A DNA stretch of 64,000 nucleotides, taken from positions 186,001-250,000 of the forward strand of contig KQ964272.1 in assembly GCA_001566295.1 (NCBI GenBank), read 5' to 3'. Position numbers and translations under genes: made by a program. Positions 11,657-23,998 of this stretch are shown here, piece after piece; positions within the stretch are counted from its first letter, which is position 1, and the number at the start of each line of letters is the position of its first letter. The notes under the pieces were generated by a model, which was not told where the DNA came from, did not search any database, and saw nothing but the letters and a program-made list of their open reading frames with translations. The DNA comes from Microdochium bolleyi (Eukaryota > Ascomycota > Sordariomycetes > Xylariales > Microdochiaceae).

Positions 11657-11969
11657 GTGACAGCGGAGTCCCGAAAGACCGCCGATACGCAGAGAGTGCT
11701 CAAAACACAAGTTGACGAAATGCTCATCGAGCTTAAATCATCAGACCCCAGCTACACAACCACTAGAGCTGCGGAGATTGAGAGAGCCGCAAGATCTTTC
11801 CCGGACTACTACGCTGCGAGTACCGACAACTCGGAGGCGGGCAACAGGTTGTCCAAGCAGCGATCAGACGGCCTCAACCACCCTTGTCATCAGAGTGTCC
11901 GGCATCCGCGAAGCAACTGTGTCTTATGACACAATTTCCAAGTGTGAAGTATGTGTTGCCTGGAGATGA
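11657..11969 (+). pseudogene. Possible frameshifted coding relic
   Basis: Two overlapping plus-strand frames look protein-like in succession. The first (to about 11875) encodes an acidic, helical segment rich in Glu/Ala/Ser. The second frame, from about 11870 to 11969, then encodes a beta-rich segment with VIRVSGIREATV. A single frameshift near 11870 would join them. No ATG starts the first frame; its apparent start at 11657 is GTG. No family is recognised and the call is weak. Confidence 0.2.
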
Positions 11970-12049
11970 CACCTTTGTGGAGATGGGCTTCAAGCAATGC
12001 GCACAGCAGGAGGGCACAATTGCGGATCCATGTTTCTTGATCCGGGATT

Positions 12050-12086
<37 letters not shown>

Positions 12087-15000
12087 CTCCCTCTTTCTCT
12101 CCCGAGCTCATTGTTCATCGCGAAAGACCACGTTGAAGGCTACTTGTCGGCGACACCTCTTATCGAGCTTTGAAAAGGGAAACCACCAGCGCGTTCATGA
12201 CCAGGCAAGAAGGACGCTGTGCACACCGCCCCCAAACCCAGGAGCAGCAGGGCGTGGCATCGTGGAGTCTCGCAGATCCATGCTGCTACCGAGCCGAGCA
12301 AACCCCAAGGGAGAGCCGGTTGCATAACGCACGCGACCATGATATCAGGTACCCGGCCACGAACCTCTCCCGTGTGATATGGCGTCATACCGCACAACTC
12401 TCTCGTCGCGATGCACTGCCCATAATGCACATCTTACATGGCACATCAAACCAATGTCCTACGCAGCTGTCGATACCAAACTGCGGAGACAAACCGGGTA
12501 CTCTAAACCAGGGACCAACGTCACACGTAATCCCAGAAACGGGACCTGCGTCGATCATGTCGCACATTGTGTATTGCCCCCGGCACCCGCCTTGCCCCCA
12601 ATTGACCCTCTCTGTCTGTCCCCCGTATTTCTGGGCGTTTGGTGTAACACAAGGCCACGGGGGAGTACATAGACCCCTACTGAAACGGACAGGCATCAAT
12701 GATGATGTGACACCAATGTGTGTCGTTTTTGAGGTTGAGAATCACAGCGAGACCTTTTCGCTGGATGTCCTTTCCATGGCCTTCACGGCGTAGTGGGCAC
12801 TAGTGGTCTCTTGGCGAAATGACCCCAAAAAGGAAGAAACAAGAAAAAGCAAACGTTCCCCGTGCATATATATGATGGCCTACTGGTTTGCACCCTCACT
12901 TGTCGCACTTCAAATACAAGCCATCTACGTTGGATCACTGAGTGTCAGCATAGGACGTGTGCCACCCGACATATGATGAAGAATGAAGGGTACAATCTGC
13001 GATTGTTGCTCTCTGCTGTCGTTGCTCACGGATCAGGGAGTGTCCTTTGCTAGATTCTTAAGTCCCGCCGCCGTTGAGGGTGTCTCCGTTCGAGCAATAA
13101 GACATGAAAAGCAACCTCTTGCAGTAGCAAAAAAACGTCGCCTATTCTTTCACGTGGGAGAATGGTGATATTGCGTGCATGGCCGCGCGGCGCGACGACG
13201 TCTCTCATCCTCGTGCCCAACGACCACGATACGAGAAAAAGCAAACCTCGCACATTGAGAATATTTGCAGCGTCAGCACAGGATCCATCCTATCACGACG
13301 TGCTGTGTGTTGACACAAAAAGTCCTCCCTCTCGGTATACAGGGTTTCTAGAGCGCGTGGTTCAAGCTGGAGCCGCCTGCATACAGCGACGCCACAGTGA
13401 TGCAAGGGGCGATTGGGGCTGAATGTAGTCATGTCCTGGCAAAGTGCCGATTGGCCGACTTCCCTGGCTGGCCCTTCTTGAGTTTGCAGCCTCTCCTGAC
13501 CTCTTGTGCTGTCGCAAGGGACGGGAAAACGACTTGTCAAAATTATGGCGCATTGTCGGCAACTTGTAGCTGGGCAAGCCTGGTTCCTTGGCCTGAGGCT
13601 GTGGACATGTTGAGTCTCGCGCGTCCACTGCTGGATCACGCTGGTTCTGTGAATGAACCATTGTCGTTGGTCAGGCTGACATCTCCGGAAACTGAATCTG
13701 GTGGCCGCACGATCCTCAATCGTCGCATCAATGCATCCGTTCTTCTGGTGTATACGTGCTGGGATCAAGGTTGCCCCTTACACCCGAGCCTCTTTGAGGG
13801 ACACAAAGAGTTCCAGATACGGCAAAGATCCGGCGAGAAGCCTAATTGTCCAAGAGGCATCGTGTCTAGCCTCGTGCCGGATCTGCGCAAGGGCGGCTAG
13901 CAGGCAAGTTAGCGCGAGCTGTCAGAGCGACGGCGTCCAGAAGAAGGTTTCGGAGGCGAAACTACCCACAACCCAGCCGATCGCGCCAAGGAAGCTGGGA
14001 ATACCTTTGATAGATTGCGTAGAGCCGGCGATGCAAAGAACAGGGTTCAACGCCTTGGTTGTTGCGTCTTGTGCGGTGGTTCATGACCCGCGAGAGCGGA
14101 TTGCAAAACGGCGGGAGTGGAAGAACGAGGGCGAAAAGCGTTCCAGCGTCCGGAAATGACGCGCATTGGTTGAGGTCCTTCTGCTGACAAACGCCATTCT
14201 CTCGTCGACCTGGGATTCCCGAACCGTTATCATGGCGCGGCGAGAAGCGGAGGGCTAGGCAAGACAAGTACCGCCCTTGATTTCCGCGTCTGTCTGGAAA
14301 TGTCTCCAAAGGAGAGCGACATGCAGGTGTCGCGATGCCGAGCAGGGGACCCAAAGGCCATGCTCGACATGCAAGTTCTCCATTCATGGATCCCACCATC
14401 CCACCATCCCAGCAGGGATTGTGCTCAGGGATGGGCACCCACCTATGTGGAGAACCCCCCTTGCTTGTTGTCGGAAAACGTGGAGTCCCCTTGCCCTCTG
14501 CGCTTTCCACAGAGGCTGCGAGGAGGAAACGGCACATTCGGACTCTACGATGTTGGAAGACGCGAGATTGGACCGAAGCCAGACAGGAAGTTGCGCAGGC
14601 GTGATAGCTAAGTGGCGTCAAGAAGCTGGCAGGCTCATTGTCGTGGTGGATCGCCCGTGATGGTTTCCTTTTTGGGTGCTTGCTTGGTTAGTGCGCGAGG
14701 AGCGGCGAACCGTGAGATCAGCGGGAGGTGCATCTGAGACACGCACCGGCGACGGCGCAGCGGCTGCGCAAGGTGCGGAACCCGAGTCGGGTCTCTGGAT
14801 CTCTGACGACGAAGATGGATGGTGAGCGAGTCTGAAGCTTGCATGGCTTGTTGAGAGTTTGGCAGTCACGGCAGCCGGGCCTCGGGCGGATCGGAAGGAG
14901 CGGCCGTGCACCTCCAAGGTTCTGCCACGCACGTTCCTTCCCGTTCTGACAGCTCGGCCAGTGCCCGGGCCAATCACGACCGGGTGGGCATGAAAGCACA

Positions 15001-16089
15001 CCTGGGCACTCTCCATATAAGGCGCCCCAGGGTAGGAAGCGTCCATGTACACTAGGGTAATCATGATCTGGGCCGGCAATGGCTGCCAAACTCTATCGCC
15101 ATGCCAACATCTCCAGGTTGAGCTGTCGTTCTTTGCCTGCAGCCCCGAGGGTTCGTCTGAACTTGCGGCCTGCATTCTAGACCCAGGTAATACTCCGTAT
15201 GCAGTATGCGTGTCGTGCGTGTCTGCATGCCGACCCGCTGGAATGCCTGTCGAGTTCGTCGTCCGTGGGGTCTGCTCCAGGGTCTGTCCCCCACGACGAC
15301 GTCCATGAATCATATCGGCATCTGCTCGTCGCGGCAGATGATGCGCACCGGCAACTTCTGGCCTTTTTGTGTCTGCAAGTGGCTAGTCCTGCCTTTGCTG
15401 GGGCTCCGGACGCCACCCCGAGCCCAGCACTCCCTCGCCCTGCTCCTCCAAGCACTGCTCTCGCTTCAACCTGTCCCTCGTCTCATCATGCATCAAAGAC
15501 ATTCTCCACCACCACCACCATCACCCGTGTCCTCCTCGCAGCTCTGCCCATGCCTCGGCCTCGGCCTCGACCTATCCATGCGAGCACGTAGCCCTGCCTT
15601 GCTTGCCCTAGGGCCATCAAGGGCGAGGCAGCGTGGCCCTTGTGGCCTCCCCCTAGTTCTCCCGACAGAAACAGGCTTCCCCGATCGCTTGACTTGAGTT
15701 TGAAACGAACTCTGCTCCCCACGGTTCTGGGGCCGCGACCCCCCCTTTGGCAGGTTGTCACCCGCTGCGCTGCGCTGCTCTGCTCTGGCCCTACGCCAAA
15801 CTCGGGACCGGTCCCCTGCCCCTCGCGTAACGTCAGCGCCTGATCTGAGACCTGTTGGTCACCCCGGCCACCCACAGACGTGCGCCCCGTTGCAAGTTTA
15901 GCATTCCTCGCGCACTTCATATACGACGGGTCTGTCCCGGCGATCGTCGCGCTCCCCTTTGGTCTCCAGCTCAACCGATGGCCCCTCCGAGACCTGCGTG
16001 AAGACCACAACGTCTACTAGTGCTGGGCACTTCATCACTGTCGGAACACGAACACGCATACACGCACACACTCACACACATACGCCAGT
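11970..16089. other. Gene-poor region upstream of the 633-aa gene
   Basis: No supportable gene. It includes the (CT)n microsatellite and, close to 16090, a CA-rich leader (16045-16085) that is probably 5' UTR of the next gene. Open frames of 150-230 codons at 12170-12793, 13205-13768, 13962-14621 and 14618-15313 lack motifs and overlap one another on opposite strands. Confidence 0.45.
12053..12082. repeat. (CT)15 microsatellite
   Basis: Uninterrupted CT dinucleotides over about 30 bp, followed by further pyrimidine-rich sequence to 12102. Confidence 0.95.
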
Positions 16090-17991
16090 ATGGCTTCCAC
16101 CATGGACAGATTCGAGCGGCTCTTCAGCCCTTCCCGGCGGCGAGGAAAGGCCTCCCCAGAAATACTTCCCGCCGTCAGCCCTCAGCTTCAGTCACCGAGC
16201 AAGCCGCTCTTCCCATCGCCGTCGTTCATCCGGCCAACGTCACAGACAATGGAGCCGCGAGAAGAGGAGCGGAGACCTCGCAACCCTGGTGAGATTGGGC
16301 GATCATACAGTGTTACTGGTCATGCTCCCAGCCATTTTCGCCAGCTTTCGAACGCATCGTCCATTCAGCAGCAGCAGCAGCAAGAGCGTGGCAGACAACG
16401 CCATACTGCGCCAATAGGGTGTTCTCCATATCGGCACCTGGAACGCGCCCGGTCCTCGTCCCCACTGAAGTTCCTCGAGGACTCTATAAGCAAGAACACA
16501 GTACAAAAGCTGCCTCCTACAGAAGCTCTAGGACAAGTCGCCGAGGAGGCCTCTGAAGACTGCAGCTCGGAGCCGCCTCTGAAAAGTGCTTGCTCCAAGC
16601 ACGAGCTTGTTACCAAGCAGCAACGGGAACCTCTACATATTGACGTTGCCACGCTTGTTCCTCGAGCTTCGCTCCCCTCGCCAATTCTCATGCCGTCGCC
16701 AATCTCGCCAACGTCACTCGCGGGCGCGTTAAGTCTATTCGACTCGTCGCCACGCTCTCCCGCCCTGCCTCTTTTCTCAGGCAAGGAGCACTGCATGCCT
16801 GTGCTGCCACGGCTGAACAGATTTTCCACCCTCAATCTACCACACTTGGAATCACCCTCTGCATCTGACAGCGAGGATGACGACACGACTGAGAGTGTCC
16901 AGCAATACCACTCGCCTGCGTCACTGTCCACGCCGAATACCTTTTCATTCCGCGGCAGCTTTGACTCCTGCGCAGACTCCGTTGCGTCTTCCGCACCTGG
17001 AAAAGGAGAGCTCCCCGAGACATGGTGCGCGCGGCCTGATGCACATATCCGCAGTCATGAGACCGCTGCGGCAACCTCCACCAAGAAGCTCACATCATCA
17101 GTGCGGAACTCTATGGCTCTCTGGCTGGCGACATCGAAGTACTCAGCGGGCCTGACGCGCCCCTTGTTCTGGGAACCAACATTGGACGAGTTCCTGGGCC
17201 TGCAAGATGATGATGTCGCCGAGAGCGACGAGCTAGTGCTTCCAGAGGACATTGGTCATGGCCCAACACCTCCACCAAAGGATACCCCTAAAATCAGCAG
17301 CCAGGCCGGCACATCTCATGGCAGCATCGAAATCCCGAAGAGCGCACCAACCTGCACCGTCCACGACGGTAGTGATGGTAGCGACATTGGCCCGCCGAGG
17401 CCGCCCAAGGACTCGAGCACAGCTGCGAATGAGTCGATGCCTAGGCGCAAGCCTGTCCCTATCCACGCGTCTGCTCTTATCTCTACCATAGCTACAACCT
17501 TCGGATTTGATGAGATCTACATCATGAGCTTCTGGCCAGATGACAGGAAACGTCGCGGCAGACTACTCGACTTTCCTTTGCATCTCGAGCAAGCCATATC
17601 CTCAAAGACCCCCCGCCGTGCCTCGAAGTCTAAGGTTGCCGGACAGCTGCTTGCGTCCTATGGCATCGAAGGCGCGACGGGCTCGTGGGAGCTCCCCACA
17701 GACATCCTTGCAGAGGCACTGGACACGCAGGAAGTGTGGTACGAGTATCAAGACGCCACGCCTCCGCCACAGGGACTCTCGCACGGGTTCATGTGCTCGT
17801 TCTACGGAGACTGCTTTCCTTCTTCCCAACCCGCCCTCGACATGGTCAACCGCGGCATCGTGTTTGCAGCGTTCCACACGCAGAGCAAGCCCATCATCAC
17901 AAGCGGCGCTGTCTCGGACAGAAACCTGCTGCTCGCCGATCTGCGTCTACTAGCGAAGGTCCTCGTGGACGAGACCATCAAGAACCTTTGA
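16090..17991 (+). CDS. Uncharacterised fungal protein, 633 aa, disordered N-terminus with folded C-terminal domain
   Basis: A single uninterrupted reading frame of 633 codons. The start at 16090 is followed by a second ATG at 16102 in the better context ACCATGG, so the protein may be four residues shorter. Residues 1 to about 430 are Ser/Pro-rich and disordered, with a six-residue poly-Gln at about residue 96 encoded by CAG repeats and several SP motifs suggesting phosphorylation. Residues of about 455-633 are compact and mixed alpha/beta, rich in aromatic residues (IYIMSFWPDD, GFMCSFYGDCFPS), and look like a sensor-type (GAF-like) domain. No signal peptide or membrane segment is visible. The function is unknown and the GAF suggestion is only structural intuition. 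Confidence 0.75.
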   Translation: MASTMDRFERLFSPSRRRGKASPEILPAVSPQLQSPSKPLFPSPSFIRPTSQTMEPREEERRPRNPGEIGRSYSVTGHAPSHFRQLSNASSIQQQQQQERGRQRHTAPIGCSPYRHLERARSSSPLKFLEDSISKNTVQKLPPTEALGQVAEEASEDCSSEPPLKSACSKHELVTKQQREPLHIDVATLVPRASLPSPILMPSPISPTSLAGALSLFDSSPRSPALPLFSGKEHCMPVLPRLNRFSTLNLPHLESPSASDSEDDDTTESVQQYHSPASLSTPNTFSFRGSFDSCADSVASSAPGKGELPETWCARPDAHIRSHETAAATSTKKLTSSVRNSMALWLATSKYSAGLTRPLFWEPTLDEFLGLQDDDVAESDELVLPEDIGHGPTPPPKDTPKISSQAGTSHGSIEIPKSAPTCTVHDGSDGSDIGPPRPPKDSSTAANESMPRRKPVPIHASALISTIATTFGFDEIYIMSFWPDDRKRRGRLLDFPLHLEQAISSKTPRRASKSKVAGQLLASYGIEGATGSWELPTDILAEALDTQEVWYEYQDATPPPQGLSHGFMCSFYGDCFPSSQPALDMVNRGIVFAAFHTQSKPIITSGAVSDRNLLLADLRLLAKVLVDETIKNL

Positions 17992-18977
17992 GGGATGTCT
18001 TTCGCATTTCCTGCACACGCGCACGCTCTGCAATGAATTCCACTCTTTCACGACGGCATATCAATCAATAATGCACACACTACGAATCCACGCACATATA
18101 CTCACACAACAAACATTCATTAGCAATCTCGCACACACAAAGCATGAACATGATACCCCAGGGCAGGCAGGCGTTTCCCCTCACCATTCGCTTTCCACTA
18201 TAAACATACCAACTCGCGGCTTTGACCTTTATTTCATCGGCAGCTCAGAGGAGCGCTCACGGGGACCATGAACAGACATGATTAATGGGAATGTCACAAA
18301 GTTGAGCCCATACAAAGGGGCCCTATAGCATACATAGCAGCAGGCCGCGATGGCCATGAATATATCTCGCTCACAGTCACTCGTTTGCCGTCCATTGTGC
18401 AGAGGTGGTAACCAAGTGTAGTGAAATGCCTCAGCCCCGTCGTCCACGACATGACCGACCCACCCCTCTTGACATGAGCGTCACGCAGCCCAGCATATAA
18501 ACCGTCTTGTTAAATCCCATACCCTGTGTCGCGTGGGTGTTTACGGAGCTAACCAAAGACCCCTCCGGCGACAAGAGGTAGACTTTGAATTTGATGCTGG
18601 GATGTGTGCTCCGATGCTGGATCGATCGTCTCTCAGAGTGCGCTATGAAACCCCCAATAAAGATAGAGCAGGCATGCTTCACAAAGGGCATATAGGCTAA
18701 GCGGTTCATGGCTCATGACTTTTCTGACTTCATTCTCCTCATTTGCGCAGGGCTGTCTTGAAAGACCACGCCCGCAAATCATAACGTGCTATATAGATGG
18801 ATATCTGTACAAGAGAAACCCCGTACACGTGAGGGGTCTGTCACCAATGTGCCCTCCTCAGACTCTCTCTTTTGGGAATTTGCATGCAAGAAATAAAACA
18901 AGAACAAAAGGGTCGGTGGTCCCCCGGTACGCCGTTCATTAAAACCCCGCAAGAAGCAGACGATGATGCTCTCAGCT
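17992..18977. other. Convergent 3' intergenic region
   Basis: Lies between the stop of the 633-aa gene and the stop of the minus-strand fumarate reductase gene. AT-richer than the coding regions, with only short open frames. Probably 3' UTRs. Confidence 0.5.
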
Positions 18978-21180
18978 CTAGATCTCGAGGGTGACCTCCT
19001 GGCCCTTGACCCGGCCAATGACCTGGCTGGGGGCGTACTTGGGGATGACCTCGTCGTCGTGGAGCATTTCAAACTCCTCGGTGGCGTCACGGCCCATGAA
19101 GTTCATGATGGCCTGGGGACCGCCGGGGTGGTCGTCCAGCCAGTTGGTGAGGTCCATGACGACACCCTTGACAACGACCCAGAGGTCGTCCTTCTTGTTG
19201 TGCTTGGCAACCTCCTCCATGGTGAACTCCTTCTCGGGAATCTCAAACTTCTTGGGCTTAGACGCCTGAGTGGGTGTGGAACCCTCAGCAGAGCTTCCCT
19301 TGGGGGCGCTCTGGGCGGAAGCGTTCACGCTGGCAGTCTGTCCAGCACCTTCACCGCTCCACTCGACGGAGATCTTGCCAGGCGTCGAGGGGTCAATGTG
19401 CAGGGAGATCTGGCCGACACGGGCAGCGGCGCCAGCCGCTGAGCCAGTCAGAGCCTGCTGGAACAGGTAGTTGCTGGCGCTGTCACCAGCGACACGACCG
19501 TAGACAACACAGCCGAGGAGCGAGGAGCCACCAAGACGGTTGGCGCCGTGGACACCACCAGCAAGCTCACCGCAGGCGTAGAGGCCGTCGAAGGGCTTCT
19601 GCTCGGAGTTGAGGACCTGGGCCTTGTCGTTGATCTCGATACCACCCATGGTGAAGTGGAGGACGGGCTCCATGACGGCGACGTGGAAGTCGTCGTCGAC
19701 GTTGACGGGCAGGTTGTGGAAGAACTTCTTGCCCCAGGGGTCCTTCTGCTTGCCGTCGGCGATGGCGTTGTATGTGCTGAAGGTCTTCTGGAGGTGCTCA
19801 GGGGTGCAGCCAATCTCCTTGGCAAGCTCCTTGCCGGTCATCTTCTTCATCAGACCACGGCCAGAGTAGTGGCGGGTGTGGAAGTCGAGGGTGTTGGAGG
19901 CCTTGGAGTTGAGGATGAGGCGGATGGGGAACTTGCCCTTGTCCTTCTCCTTCCACATCATGCCGGAGACATAGTCGCGGTGGCCGAGCTCGTCGCAGAA
20001 ACGGTCGCCGTCCGCGTTAAGCAGAAGACCACCCTCACCACGGAGAGCCTCAGCAGCCAAGAACTTCCACTTGGAGCCGGGGTCCTTGGGGTCGACGAGA
20101 CCAGTGGGGTGGACCTGGACCTTGTCCATGTCGATGCCGTTGCCGCCGATGGCCATGACCATCTTCTGACCGTCGCCAGTGGCGTGAGAGCCGTTGGTGG
20201 TGGCGAGGCCGAAAGTGTCGGGGCGGTGCTGCTTGAGGAGCGAGGTCTCGCTGAAGTCGGCGGCGTAGCCACCAGTAGCGAGAACGACGGGGCCGCTGAC
20301 GCTGGCCTCCTGGCCGTCGATGTCATACTTGACACCTGTGATGGTGTTGCCCTCCTTGTTGAGGCCAGTGACACGGGCCTTCTTGATGATCTGGACACGC
20401 TCGGGCTCGGTCTCGGCGAGCTCTTCTAACCGCTGCATGAGAGCGTATGTGATGGCCATGCCGGGGAACTTGGCATCGTGGCCTCTGTGTGTGCGGGGCT
20501 GGGAGTGGCCACTGGACTCGGGGTTAGTGAATGTAACGTTTGCGAGAATGACTATGGCAGGGAGTGCAACTGCAACTTACCCAAGACGAGAGACGAGGGT
20601 CAGGTCGAGGTTGAAGACATCCTGGAGCCACTCCACGGCGGCGGCGGACTTGTAGGTGAGGACCTTGATGAGGTCGGGGCGGGCCTTGTCACGGGCCGAC
20701 TTGAGGGTGTCATCGTAGAACTGCTTGACGCTGTCGCCGATCTTGTGGTCAACCTGGGTGCGAGTCAGAGCACCGTTGATGCCGGAGGTGGCCTTGGTGG
20801 AGTTGCCGCCGAAGAAGCCTGCGAAGAGAGTGGGCCTCATGTTAGGTCGGGTCATCTGGCGCCGAAGAGGGCGCTGCTTTATCAGGCCGGGGAGGACAGC
20901 TTACCCTGCTTGTCGAGGACAACGACGTTACCACCAGCGAGATAGATGGTGTGGGCGGCACTGAGGCCAGAAACTACAGGTAAGAATGACTGTCAGCGCG
21001 ACGAAATCCAAAGGTGTTCTCTGTGCGACCACCGCAGGGCGCATCAAGCCACCACTTGTGAAGAGGCACGCACTGTTGTGGCGCCAGGAACCGCGGAAGC
21101 GAGGCCCTGCACTGCGTAGGGCGTTGCAAGAGAGGGTATGACTTACGGCCGCCACCCACGACGATGACACGAGGGGCCAT
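18978..21180 (-). CDS. OSM1: Soluble fumarate reductase with C-terminal cytochrome b5 domain (Osm1/Frd1 type)
   Basis: Four minus-strand exons (21180-21147, 20973-20905, 20818-20581, 20511-18978) encode 624 aa. The model closes in frame at every junction. The FAD dinucleotide motif GGGLSG is at residues 9-14, and the flavocytochrome-c-type fumarate reductase domain fills most of the protein, with segments such as ATSGING, ATGGYA and CGELAGGVHGANRLGGSS. A cytochrome b5 domain occupies about 542-624, with heme ligands in HPGG (575-578) and His 598. These soluble enzymes reoxidise FADH2/FMNH2 by reducing fumarate to succinate and help keep redox balance under low oxygen; the b5 fusion is common in filamentous fungi. 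The annotated ATG gives no targeting signal. Codon choice is strongly biased, suggesting high expression. Confidence 0.93.
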
Positions 21181-23998
21181 TGTGGATAGAGAGAGAAGTG
21201 CTGGAGAAGCAGCAGGAGACTGTGTGTGCTGTGCTTTTGTGCAGATGCGCTCGCTCAGCTCGTGAAGAAGGGAGACAGGATGACGTGCGAAGCAGGAGAG
21301 AAGCCAGTCACGAGATAGGCGATGGGAGGATGAGAATGGAGGACGGAGGAGGAGAAGGAAGACGACGAAGTGGAAAGCCAGGCCTAGATATTGGGGAGCA
21401 GCCGGGACGAGGGCAGCTGGGGCGGGCAGGGCAGGACAGGACGGGGCAAGTGGCTGCGTGAGGGCCCGCACGGTGGGCCGACCCCGACTGGAGCTTGTGC
21501 CGAAGCGTGCAAGTGCGCGTGGGGCCTTCGAAACGTATGTTTGCGGGCGCACCTGCCTCACCTGCCTCAATTGCCTGCCTCCTGATTCGCCGCGGGGGCC
21601 GTCGCCCGCGACGCCAGAGCCGAGGTCGACTCGCCAGGCCCTGGAGCGAGAGCCACCTCCTGCTGTCCCCTCACGCTTTCACAAGCTGCGGTTGGAAGCG
21701 TTCCTGTCACAGTAACTACGCGCAGTACGGCAGGGGGAGAGCCGCCTGCATGCATCAGGCTGTTCCTCGATCCTCACGACCCATCGTTACTGTACCTACC
21801 TCGCGACTTTATCCTCGAAGAATCTGGGGCCACGTCCCTCGCGGAAAAAAAGGCTCGAGCTTGCAAGTACCAGACCGCCCACCGGGAGAACGGGGATACA
21901 ACGGAAGAAACCAATACAAAATTCGAGCACGCAAGAACGCTGTCCCGGAACATGGCATCTCGACGGATTGAACTACGAAGCATGACCATGCCCTGGATTC
22001 ATCCCCAACATGAAGCTGGCAAGGCGGGCGCGTTGCTGTGCCGATGCCCCTTGCTCGCAAAACCGGCCCTGGGCCTCGGGGATTTCGACTGCAGTGGTGC
22101 GGAGGAGGAGCCTGTCTTCCCCAGCGCGGCCCCCCACAACCACCAAATCCTGGGGTTCGCCAGAACACAGAAATGTCGAGACCTGCAAAACGGACCGGCC
22201 CTCCAGGCCCGACCGGTGCCGGACCCCGCGGAATCGTCGTCGTCGTCATGAGTTCCCACGGTTTACTCGGGCGATGCGCATTCTGGCTCACAAATTGCCA
22301 CCGTGACAGCCCATGGGGATTCCAGATGTGGCACTAAAATCTCCAACAAGGTACCCGGCCTTCTCCAAAACCCTACCTTGAGCACTCATACACAGGACTG
22401 TGCCTGGGCTGCTCGGCATTGCATCAAAGCCTGCGGTCTCGGCGCATGGAACAGCAACATCTCGCGAGGGACGCGGCCTTTTTGTCGGCATCCAGTCTAC
22501 ATGGATCGGCCTGTGCGTTTTTGATGCCTGCCATCAGCGTTGACAGCAGTCTCGTTGGGGGGCACTTCGCGGCTCGTCGCATCTGTGGCCGAGGAAGTCG
22601 AGGCAGACCCCATGGCCGCCGCCCAAAGAGGCCTAGCCTGGGAGCCGGTGCTGTGGAGTATGTTGCCGAGGCACACCTCGTCCACCCTGGGGCCACCTCG
22701 CCGGTCGGCCACTGGCAACATTCGCCGGTGCTGGAACTTGCCAGTCGTCGCCACCCACCCAGGACGGCCAAAGGTCAGCGAGGACAATTCGCCTACGCTA
22801 CATGCCTCAAGTACGCAAGCTCAGCGCCGAAGCCGGCGGTTGTTGCTTACCGCGCTCGCACTCGCCGCCGATTGTCGCTTTTGCTCAAATCTCTTGTCGT
22901 CGTCGTCGTCCATCTTCCTTAAACGTCCCTGCATGTCACGCACTCCGATCTGGCACCCTCTTGCACAGCGAATGCTAAGCCTTGTAGCTCACGGGCTCAC
23001 AGTGGCAGGATTGGCATGTGAAAGCACGACAGATGACCATAGCCTGCTGTGTGACTCGAGGACCACAAGCTGGACCCGCAAAGCCCAGCTCCAGAGTTTC
23101 CCCAGATCATATGACTTGCTCCCCAGAGTCAGGGGGCCCGCCGTCAGAGACACGGTGTGCACAAGACAGTACGGCGCATGTCACTTTGTTCACCTGGCGT
23201 GTATGTCGTTACATCCCGGACGCAGTGGCCAGCCCAGAGCTGACGGGTGCGGATGTCGACTGGCATGTGAAAGTCGTTGCAGAGCCCTTCATCGCTCAAA
23301 GGGAGACAGGCCTTGGACCAACAACAGTCCCTCACAAGGCCCTTCATTGTCGTGCCTAGCGTAGTTGCATGTGACAGTCCACGAGCGAGGACACGCTCCA
23401 CGATCCGATACAGCTCTTTTGAGACGCCGCCGTCGGCGCTGTGCAACCTTGGCCTCTGAGACGGCTGCTCTTGGAGTTGGCATAATTCTTCATAATGTTG
23501 ACCTGGCGCCTTCGTACCTAGAAGTCGTTGATCGTGCTTCCTGTTGTCTTCTTACCGGTCCCACACGCCCGAGTCAGCCCAGCGAGGCTCTATCAGTACC
23601 TCCTTCTCTGTCCCAATATGCCCTCTGAACAACATTCGCAGCCAGATCAGTGTGACGGACCCGCGCACAACTGCGCGCGCCGTTCTCCGGACCTATCTCA
23701 CGGGTGAAGGTGGTCAGAATCAAACGTGATGGGATGTCTCCCGGGCGCATGCAAACATACCACGTGCCGCAGGCATGATGCGTGGTGATGTCCGACCCGT
23801 TGTTGCGTGACGGGGCATTACCTGCCTGGAGGTACGCTACGTCACCTGTCGCGTCCCCGGAGGAGCCCCGCCAGCCTCCACAGACCAGGCGCCGGCAGCG
23901 GGCCGACGTACGTCTCCAGGATCAGGATCCCACCAAATCGATGGACGAACCTGCAACTCCGTCCTCGCCATACCCCTCGTAACAACACCAGAAGAGCC
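21181..23998. other. Divergent intergenic region (OSM1 / fasciclin gene)
   Basis: 2.8 kb containing both promoters. No gene is supportable. An open frame at 22540-23364 starts at a non-ATG codon and is basic and Ser-rich without motifs. The minus-strand frame directly upstream of OSM1 (21570-21181) is open and in frame with the gene. Confidence 0.45.

Noticed and set aside
13962..14621. Minus-strand frame of 219 codons in the gene-poor region
   Set aside because: No motif; competes with several plus-strand frames over the same bases, which is typical of GC-rich non-coding DNA.
19548..20429. Plus-strand frame of 293 codons
   Set aside because: Antisense shadow of the strongly biased OSM1 coding exon; composition is Val/Leu/Gly/Asp-rich from complementary codons, no motif.
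22540..23364. Plus-strand frame of 274 codons upstream of the fasciclin gene
   Set aside because: Starts at TTG, is Arg/Ser/Pro-rich without motif or intron structure, and overlaps equally long frames on the other strand.
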